Positions 58,682 to 64,000 of a DNA stretch of 64,000 nucleotides are shown here, in pieces. The position numbers and the translations under genes were made by a program. How positions within the stretch are numbered: position 1 is the stretch's first letter; every line of letters begins with the position of its first letter. Below the pieces are notes generated by a model, which saw only the letters and a list, made by a program, of their open reading frames with translations, did no database searches and had not been told where the DNA came from. Origin of the DNA: Actinotalea soli (GTDB taxonomy: Bacteria > Actinomycetota > Actinomycetes > Actinomycetales > Cellulomonadaceae); contig NZ_JAGEMK010000004.1 in assembly GCF_017565425.1 (NCBI RefSeq), forward strand, positions 186,001-250,000. The letters run 5' to 3'.

Positions 58682-59243
58682 GCGACAACAGCAAGCCACG
58701 CGACCGGGCCCTCCGTCTGCTTCTCGCGCTGGCTGGTACCGCGGCGGTCGCGACGCTGGGCACGCTCGTGTGGTCGGGGTACCTGGCCGACGAGGCCGCA
58801 GGGGCCCCCGTCGGGGCCGACGTCCCCGGGACGACCGTCGCCGGCGTGCTCCTCTGGTCGCTGGCTGCCCTGACGGTGGCCCTCGCGGTCACAGCCTTCG
58901 CCGTGCTCGGCACGAGGCGCCGGTAGGGACGGCTGCTCAGCGCAGCACCCGCCACCTGGGCGCCGGCCGCGACCGCAGCGGTCGGCGTGGCCCACCGGGA
59001 CCGGAGCATCAGCAGCACCGGCGCCAGCAGACCACCCACCACGTTCAGGGTCCACAGGATCCGCGGGGTCGCGGGGTAGTCCGTGAAGTAGGCGACCCCG
59101 GCGTCGTCGTACCCCTGCGCGGCGAAGTAATCGGCGTCGAGGGCTGCGCTGAGCAGGTAGTCCCGTGCGCCCATGACGTAGAGCGCCAGTGCGAGGAGGC
59201 CGACCAGCCACAGGTGCCAGGGCCGGCCTGCCTCATCCACCAC
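58659..59243 (-). CDS. Membrane protein with doubtful C-terminus
   Basis: The first 85 residues look real: a membrane helix (HLWLVGLLALALYVMGARDY), a loop with several aromatic residues, then NVVGGLLAPVLLMLRS. Similar small actinobacterial membrane proteins have four helices. Here the frame after about residue 105 becomes low-complexity and runs antisense through the 82-residue gene, so a frameshift near 58940 has probably destroyed the last helices. Treat as a possibly broken gene. Confidence 0.5.
   Translation of the reverse strand: MVDEAGRPWHLWLVGLLALALYVMGARDYLLSAALDADYFAAQGYDDAGVAYFTDYPATPRILWTLNVVGGLLAPVLLMLRSRWATPTAAVAAGAQVAGAALSSRPYRRLVPSTAKAVTARATVRAASDQRSTPATVVPGTSAPTGAPAASSARYPDHTSVPSVATAAVPASARSRRRARSRGLLLSLMGPSAR
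58678..58926 (+). CDS. Small two-helix membrane protein
   Basis: An 82-residue protein with two membrane segments (LLLALAGTAAVATLGTLVWS and GVLLWSLAALTVALAVTAFA) and a basic tail. ATG 58678 overlaps the map stop (ATGA), so it belongs to the map operon. Function unknown. It overlaps the antisense tail of the gene at 58659-59243, which makes one of the two annotations doubtful. Confidence 0.6.
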   Translation: MSDNSKPRDRALRLLLALAGTAAVATLGTLVWSGYLADEAAGAPVGADVPGTTVAGVLLWSLAALTVALAVTAFAVLGTRRR

Positions 59244-59283
59244 GGTGTCCCCCCTCCGTCAGCCCTCGTCCGCCGTCAGACCC

Positions 59284-60060
59284 TCAGCCCTGCGCGTCCC
59301 GCCACTGGACCCACTTCTCCACGAGCGACATGTCGAAGTCCGGACCGGAGGTGCTCACCGTGAAGAGGGTGACCCCTGCGGCGACCATCGCGTCGGCGAC
59401 CTCCTCAGGGGCCTCGGAGACCCCGGCCGAGCGCTCGATCTGCGTGGCGTCGCGCCCGACGGCGGTGCCGTGCTCGTCGAGGATGCCGCTCTTGCGGGTG
59501 ATGGTCTCGGCGTCGCCGAAGCCGTGCCAGATGTCCGCGTGCTCGGCGACGACGCGCAGGGTCTTCTTCTCGCCCCCGCCGCCGATCATGATCGGGATCT
59601 CGCGGGTGGGGGCGGGGTTGCCCGCGGCGAGGCGGGCGCGGATGCGCGGCATGGCCTCGGCGAGGTCGGCGATGCGCTTGCCGGCGGTGCCGAACTCGTA
59701 GCCGAACTGGTCGTAGTCCTTCTCGAACCACCCGGCGCCGATGCCGAGGATCAGCCGCCCACCGCTCATGTGGTCCACGGTCCGTGCCATGTCGGCCAGC
59801 AGGTCCGGGTTGCGGTACGAGTTGCAGGTGACCAGGGCACCGATCTCGATGCGGCTGGTCTGCTCGGCCCACGCGCCGAGCATCGTCCAGCACTCGAAGT
59901 GCTTGCCGTCGGGGTCGCCGTACAGCGGGTAGAAGTGGTCCCAGTTGAAGGCGACGTCGACGCCGATCTCCTCCGCGCGCTTCACCGCGTCGCGGATCTG
60001 GGCGTACTCGGCGTGCTGGGGCTGGATCTGCACCGCGATGCGGAGGGGGTGGGAGCTCAT
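59284..60060 (-). CDS. LLM-class F420-dependent oxidoreductase
   Basis: A 258-residue TIM-barrel luciferase-like oxidoreductase. VAFNWDHFYPLYGDPDGKHF, IEIGALVTCNSYRNPDLLAD, GGRLILGIGAGWFEKDYDQF and IPIMIGGGGEKKTLRVVAEH are typical of the actinobacterial F420 subgroup. The substrate is unknown. ATG 60060, divergent from the MFS gene by 44 bp. Confidence 0.92.
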   Translation of the reverse strand: MSSHPLRIAVQIQPQHAEYAQIRDAVKRAEEIGVDVAFNWDHFYPLYGDPDGKHFECWTMLGAWAEQTSRIEIGALVTCNSYRNPDLLADMARTVDHMSGGRLILGIGAGWFEKDYDQFGYEFGTAGKRIADLAEAMPRIRARLAAGNPAPTREIPIMIGGGGEKKTLRVVAEHADIWHGFGDAETITRKSGILDEHGTAVGRDATQIERSAGVSEAPEEVADAMVAAGVTLFTVSTSGPDFDMSLVEKWVQWRDAQG

Positions 60061-60104
60061 GGTCCGAGCCTATGGCCGCCCGACCAGGCTCGTAGGATGA
60101 CTCG

Positions 60105-61316
60105 ATGCCCTCCGCGTCGCGCCCAGCACGCGACGCGCGCCTCCCGTGGTGGGTGGTCGGCGGCGTCGTGCTCGCGGCGTTGTCCCTGCGTGGCCCGATG
60201 GTCGCGCCGGCCCCGGTCATCGGGGAGATCTCCCAGGACACGGGCTTCTCGACGGCGGCCGCGGGGCTGCTGACCACCATCCCGGTGCTGTGCTTCGCCC
60301 TGGGCATCCCGCTGGCCACCCGGGTGATCCGCCGCGCCGGGCCCGAGGTCGCCGTCCTGCTCTGCCTGCTCGGGGTGCTCGCGGGGACGCTGCTGCGGTC
60401 GGTCGGGCCGTCCTGGGCACTGCTGGGCGGGACGGTCGTGATCGGCATCTCGATCGCCCTGGGCAACGTGGTGCTGCCCGTGGTCATCCGCCGCGACGTG
60501 GAGCCGGCCCGGCGCGGGACCGTGACGGGCATCTACACCGCGGCCCTCAACGTCGGCTCGATGTTCACCTCGCTGGGCACCGCCCCGCTCGCGGCGGTGA
60601 TCGGGTGGCAGTGGGCGCTGACGTCGTGGGGGCTGATCACCGTGGCTGGTGCCGCCCTGTGGGCTGCGCTGCTGCGGCAGCACCGACGTCGGGTCGCGGC
60701 CGAGGGCCTGCTGCCCCCCGCCGACCTGCCCGCCCCCTCCCCCGCCCTGCGGCGCATCGCGATCCTGCTGACCGTGGCCTTCGCGGGGCAGGCCTTCGGG
60801 TACAGCGTCACCTCGGCGTGGCTGCCCACCCTGCTCAACGAGGAGCGCGGGCTGGACCTCGCGGCCTCGGGGGCGGTGGCCTCCCTGTTCCAGATCGCCG
60901 CGGTGATCGGGGCCCTCGGGGTCCCCGTGCTGGCGAACCGCTGCCGGTGGTGGGTGCCGGCGGCCGTCGTCGGGGCCCTGTGGTGCTCGCTGCCCCTCGG
61001 CCTGCTCCTCGCCCCCGGCGGCTACACCGCGTGGACCCTGCTGGGCGGGATCGCTCAGGGCGCCGGGTTCGTCGTCATCTTCTCGATCGTGGTGCGCGTG
61101 ACCCGCAGCGACCGCGAAGCCGCCGGCATGTCAGCGCGCATCCAGGCCGGCGGGTACCTCGTCGCCGCGGGCGGTCCCGTGCTCGCCGGGGCCCTGCACT
61201 CGGCCGCCGGCACCTGGACCGTCCCGCTGCTCGCCGTGCTCGGCGCGACCACCCTCTTCACGACGGCGGCGCTGCTGGGCGCACGAACGGCGCGGGACCA
61301 GCACGGGCACGGCTAG
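60105..61316 (+). CDS. MFS transporter, CynX/NimT type
   Basis: A 403-residue, twelve-helix major facilitator. The opening LAALSLRGPMVAPAPVIGEI is the CynX/NimT signature, and RRAGPEVAVLLC follows the second helix. This group moves small anions such as cyanate, or nitroimidazoles. The direction and ligand are unknown here. Confidence 0.9.
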   Translation: MPSASRPARDARLPWWVVGGVVLAALSLRGPMVAPAPVIGEISQDTGFSTAAAGLLTTIPVLCFALGIPLATRVIRRAGPEVAVLLCLLGVLAGTLLRSVGPSWALLGGTVVIGISIALGNVVLPVVIRRDVEPARRGTVTGIYTAALNVGSMFTSLGTAPLAAVIGWQWALTSWGLITVAGAALWAALLRQHRRRVAAEGLLPPADLPAPSPALRRIAILLTVAFAGQAFGYSVTSAWLPTLLNEERGLDLAASGAVASLFQIAAVIGALGVPVLANRCRWWVPAAVVGALWCSLPLGLLLAPGGYTAWTLLGGIAQGAGFVVIFSIVVRVTRSDREAAGMSARIQAGGYLVAAGGPVLAGALHSAAGTWTVPLLAVLGATTLFTTAALLGARTARDQHGHG

Positions 61317-61392
61317 GAGGGCGGCCTAACGCCCTGTCACACTTTCGGGTCATGAGCGTCAGTCGAGTCGTGATCATGCCGATAGACAGGAC

Positions 61393-62565
61393 ATGAGACG
61401 CCCCCGGACCTTGCGTGCCCTTGCCCTCGCCCCGGTCGGCGCCCTGTGCCTGGGGCTCACCTGCGCGGTCGCCGCCCCGCACGCCGTCGCAGCACCGCCG
61501 GGCGCTGCGAAGAACACCGTCGAGGAGCCTCGCGGCGCGGTCAAGGGTCGCGGCAAGCCGGCCCCTGCGCCGACCGTCGAGCCCGCCCCCTCCCCGGCGC
61601 CGACCGTCGCGCCGGACCCCGTGGTCGAGCCGAGCCCCAGCCCCGCGCCGTCGACCCCGCCCCCGGCCCCCGCGCCCGTCACCGAGCCGACCCCCGAGCC
61701 CCCCGCCGAGGCCGAGCGTCGCACCGTGCCGATCGGCACGACCATCCCCTGGGGCCCCCTCGACACCTCCGCCCTGGCGAGCCGCACCGCCGGGTGGGGC
61801 GCCACGCCGTCGTACCTGCTCTGGTACACGGGCTTCGGCGAGCCCGCGGACCCCGCCAAGCTCGCGGCCGTGCGCGCCGCGGGGGCCGTCCCCGTCATCA
61901 CCTGGGAGCCGTGGAACTACACCCGCGGCCCCGTGCAGCCCGAGTACGCGATGGACCGTGTGGTCGCCGGGGACCACGACACGTACATCAGGGAGTTCGC
62001 GCGCACCCTCGCGGCCGACGGCGGCCCGGTGCAGCTGCGCTTCGCGCACGAGATGAACGGCGACTGGTACCCGTGGGCCGCCCGGGTCAACGGGAACGAC
62101 GCCGCCGACTACGTCGCAGCCTGGAAGCACGTGCACGGGCTGTTCGCCGAGCAGGGCGCGACGAACGTGACGTGGGTGTGGTCCCCGAACGTCGTGTACC
62201 CGGGGGCGACGCCGCTGGCCGACCTGTACCCGGGTGACGCGTTCGTCGACGTCGTCGGGGTGGACGGGTACAACTGGGGCACCTCGCAGTCGTGGAGCTC
62301 CTGGTACACCGGGTCCGAGATCTTCGCCCCGACCCTCGACGAGGTGCGGGCCCTGGCCCCGGGCAAGCCGATCCTCGTCGCCGAGACCGCCTCGACCGAG
62401 CTCGGTGGGGACAAGGCCGCGTGGATCACCGAGCTGTTCGCCTACCTGGCTGCGCAGCCCGACGTCGTGGGCCTGATCTGGTTCGACGAGAACAAGGAGA
62501 CGGACTGGCGGGTCGACAGCTCGCCGAGCTCAGCCGCGGCCTTCCGCGAGGCCGCTGCCGGCTGA
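61393..62565 (+). CDS. Secreted GH26-type glycoside hydrolase
   Basis: A 390-residue secreted protein: signal peptide (about 1-35), a Pro/Ala/Glu linker (about 50-112), then a TIM-barrel resembling GH26. Catalytic acid Glu in LRFAHEMNGDWYPWAARVNG, nucleophile Glu in KPILVAETAST, and EPWNYTRGPVQP near the site. GH26 enzymes are mostly beta-mannanases; some act on beta-1,3-1,4-glucans. ATG 61393 has AGGAC. Its end overlaps the convergent channel-like gene by 36 bp. Confidence 0.88.
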   Translation: MRRPRTLRALALAPVGALCLGLTCAVAAPHAVAAPPGAAKNTVEEPRGAVKGRGKPAPAPTVEPAPSPAPTVAPDPVVEPSPSPAPSTPPPAPAPVTEPTPEPPAEAERRTVPIGTTIPWGPLDTSALASRTAGWGATPSYLLWYTGFGEPADPAKLAAVRAAGAVPVITWEPWNYTRGPVQPEYAMDRVVAGDHDTYIREFARTLAADGGPVQLRFAHEMNGDWYPWAARVNGNDAADYVAAWKHVHGLFAEQGATNVTWVWSPNVVYPGATPLADLYPGDAFVDVVGVDGYNWGTSQSWSSWYTGSEIFAPTLDEVRALAPGKPILVAETASTELGGDKAAWITELFAYLAAQPDVVGLIWFDENKETDWRVDSSPSSAAAFREAAAG

Positions 62566-63267
62566 GCTCGCTTCCTCCTCCGCGGCCGCGCCGTCCCTCT
62601 CCCGCGGTCGTTCGAGGAAGTACGCGCCGAGCGCCCCCGCGAGGGTCGCGAACACGGCGACCGAGTACACGCTGAGCACCACCTCGAGCACCCGGGCCGC
62701 GCCGTCGGGGGACCTCAGGGGCTGGCCCGTGATGGTTGCGAGGGCCGCGCCGTGCAGGGCCTGGGCGTAGGAGTCGAAGGCCTCCAGGACGTAGAGCAGC
62801 TGGCTGCTCGCCAGGACGACGACGCCGGTGACGGTCGCCAACCACCCGACCCGTCCGGTGAGCAGCCGCCCCGCCGAACGCGACCCGCGCACCGCGCTCG
62901 ACAGCACCCCACCCACGCGCGCCACCCGCGCGATGCGCAAGGACCGGGCGATCTGCAGCGCCCGGAACACCCGCAGGAAGGGCAGGGCGAGGAACAGCAC
63001 CTGCCACCAGTTCCGTCGCCAGAACCTGCCCTGGTCCTTCGCGACGTAGGCGCGCAGGGCGAACTCCGCGACGAAGGCCCCCCACAGCACCCACCCGAGG
63101 ACGGCGAGCACGTCGGCGAGCGGTGGTCCCTCGGCCAGGTTCTGCCCGAGCACCACGAAGAGGAAGATCAGCCCGAGGGCACCCATGGGGACGTCGAGCC
63201 GCTGGGACAGGGCCTCGGCCTCGGCCAGCCCGCGCCGGCGGAGGCTCGCTGGGGCCAGCTGCTCCAC
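62530..63267 (-). CDS. Voltage-gated channel-like membrane protein with altered pore motif
   Basis: A 245-residue protein with the six-helix ion channel layout. S4-like segment RVFRALQIARSLRIARVARV carries regularly spaced Arg. The pore helix and filter region read HGAALATITGQPLRSPDG, where potassium channels have TVGYGD. The final helix is VLSVYSVAVFATLAGALGAY. GTG 63267 has GGAGG; an in-frame ATG at 63402 would add an unlikely tail. Ion selectivity cannot be assumed. Confidence 0.8.
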   Translation of the reverse strand: MEQLAPASLRRRGLAEAEALSQRLDVPMGALGLIFLFVVLGQNLAEGPPLADVLAVLGWVLWGAFVAEFALRAYVAKDQGRFWRRNWWQVLFLALPFLRVFRALQIARSLRIARVARVGGVLSSAVRGSRSAGRLLTGRVGWLATVTGVVVLASSQLLYVLEAFDSYAQALHGAALATITGQPLRSPDGAARVLEVVLSVYSVAVFATLAGALGAYFLERPRERDGAAAEEEASSAGSGLAEGRG

Positions 63268-63484
63268 GCGTCCTCCTCGCTCGACTGTCCCTGACGGTAA
63301 GGAGCCCACGCAGGACGCGCACCTCGGGGCCGGGGCACGGGACCGGGGCACGGGGCTGCGAGCGGGCTCAGCACGAGTGAGCAGGTGCGGACGGAGGCCC
63401 ACCGGCCCGCTCGCCGGTGGCCGCCACGCCGAGCACGCGCCACGTATCGGGTGCGCAACCCCGACCGCTGGCTACGCTCTCCCG

Positions 63485-64000
63485 GTGAGCGACACCTGGC
63501 TGACCCGCGCGACGGGCGACACCCCCACCGGTGCCCTGGCCAGGTCGATCGACTGGGCGGCGACCCCCATCGGCCACCCGGACACCTGGCCCACCTCGCT
63601 GCGCGTGGCCGTCGAGATCTGCTTCAGCACCCGCTTCCCCGTGCTGGTGACGTGGGGCACTGATCTGATCAAGATCTACAACGACGCGTACCGCGAGATC
63701 CTCGGCCGGGACAAGCACCCCCAGGCGATGGGTGCACGCGTGCGTGACATCTGGCCGGAGATCTGGCCCACGCTCGAGCCGTCCTTCCAGCACGTGTTCG
63801 ACACGGGCCGCCCGACCTGGCACGAGAACCAGCTGCTGCTGATGGAGCGCAACGGCTACGTCGAGGAGGCGTACTTCACCTACTCCTACAGCCCTCTGTG
63901 GGACGACGACGGCGCGGTGCGCGGCGTGCTGGACATCGCGACCGAGACCACGGAGTACGTCCTGGAACGCCGACGTATGCGTCTGCTCGCTGACCTCTCC
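63485..64000 (+). CDS. PAS-domain signalling protein, N-terminal part (cut by window edge)
   Basis: The first 172 residues of a PAS-containing sensor: IDWAATPIGHPDTWPTSLRV, then LIKIYNDAYREILGRDKHPQ and RDIWPEIWPTLEPSFQHVFD. This N-terminus typically leads into GAF domains and either a histidine kinase or a SpoIIE-type phosphatase, which lies beyond the window. GTG 63485 begins the conserved region; no better start is seen. Confidence 0.88.
   Translation, partial: MSDTWLTRATGDTPTGALARSIDWAATPIGHPDTWPTSLRVAVEICFSTRFPVLVTWGTDLIKIYNDAYREILGRDKHPQAMGARVRDIWPEIWPTLEPSFQHVFDTGRPTWHENQLLLMERNGYVEEAYFTYSYSPLWDDDGAVRGVLDIATETTEYVLERRRMRLLADLS

Noticed and set aside
61393-63267. 36-bp overlap of convergent genes as a sign of annotation error
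   Set aside because: Both C-termini fit their families or are disordered tails, and short convergent overlaps are normal in GC-rich genomes.

Overview
The window is a very GC-rich actinobacterial chromosome segment. Signs of this are leaderless or GTG starts, a LAxTG-type sortase signal, an F420-type luciferase-like oxidoreductase and many LacI, TetR and PadR regulators next to sugar transporters and glycosidases. The gene style resembles Micrococcales of the Cellulomonadaceae/Promicromonosporaceae type; that placement is inference from content, not a database result.

Positions 1-17300 are a carbohydrate region. After a LacI-type gene fragment, a secreted GH43 enzyme, a methyltransferase, an AraC regulator and a broken thioredoxin-fold gene comes the most striking locus (4372-17300). 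It encodes a CUT1 sugar importer (binding lipoprotein and two permeases), two related surface or secreted beta-propeller proteins of DUF4185 type (the family reported as GH183 endo-D-arabinanases), a cytoplasmic DUF2961/GH172 enzyme (reported exo-D-arabinofuranosidase or fructofuranosidase family), an L-fucose/D-arabinose-type isomerase, an FGGY sugar kinase and a LacI regulator. Three promoters here carry the same AATCGATT operator, so the whole set reads as one regulon. I infer outside cutting, import, inside trimming, then D-arabinose to D-ribulose to D-ribulose 5-phosphate: a candidate system for eating D-arabinan, the mycobacterial cell-wall polymer.

Positions 17300-36910 hold accessory transport and regulation: a PadR-controlled ATPase/FtsX-type ABC system, an HxlR/aldo-keto reductase pair, a drug-type ABC exporter followed by a NarL-type two-component system, a second aldo-keto reductase, and a TetR-controlled Opp-type oligosaccharide importer operon ending in a GH3 glycosidase. 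That operon contains an extraordinary G24/C23 inverted homopolymer between the binding-protein gene and the first ATPase gene.

Positions about 37880-48440 are a decayed, lower-GC genomic island next to tRNA-Arg(CCT). It carries a ParB-like protein overlapping a Dam-type DNA adenine methylase, facing a pair made of an ImmA/IrrE-like protein without the HExxH motif and a small protein of unknown function. After these come a frameshifted IS3-type element, a frameshifted tyrosine integrase, small unknown genes, and a decayed IS481-type element with a 13-bp target duplication that reaches into the tRNA 3' end. The four-gene cassette is a plausible undescribed defence or element-maintenance module.

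Positions 48434-64000 return to core-like DNA: tRNA-Arg, tatB-tatC-tatA with a Tat-exported dioxygenase-like lipoprotein, a long sortase-anchored choice-of-anchor M protein behind a Zur-like site, a GatB/YqeY protein, a TetR/ABC exporter pair, an XRE regulator with methionine aminopeptidase, small membrane proteins, an LLM oxidoreductase, an MFS transporter, a GH26-type secreted glycosidase, a voltage-channel-like protein with an altered pore motif, and the start of a PAS-domain signalling protein.
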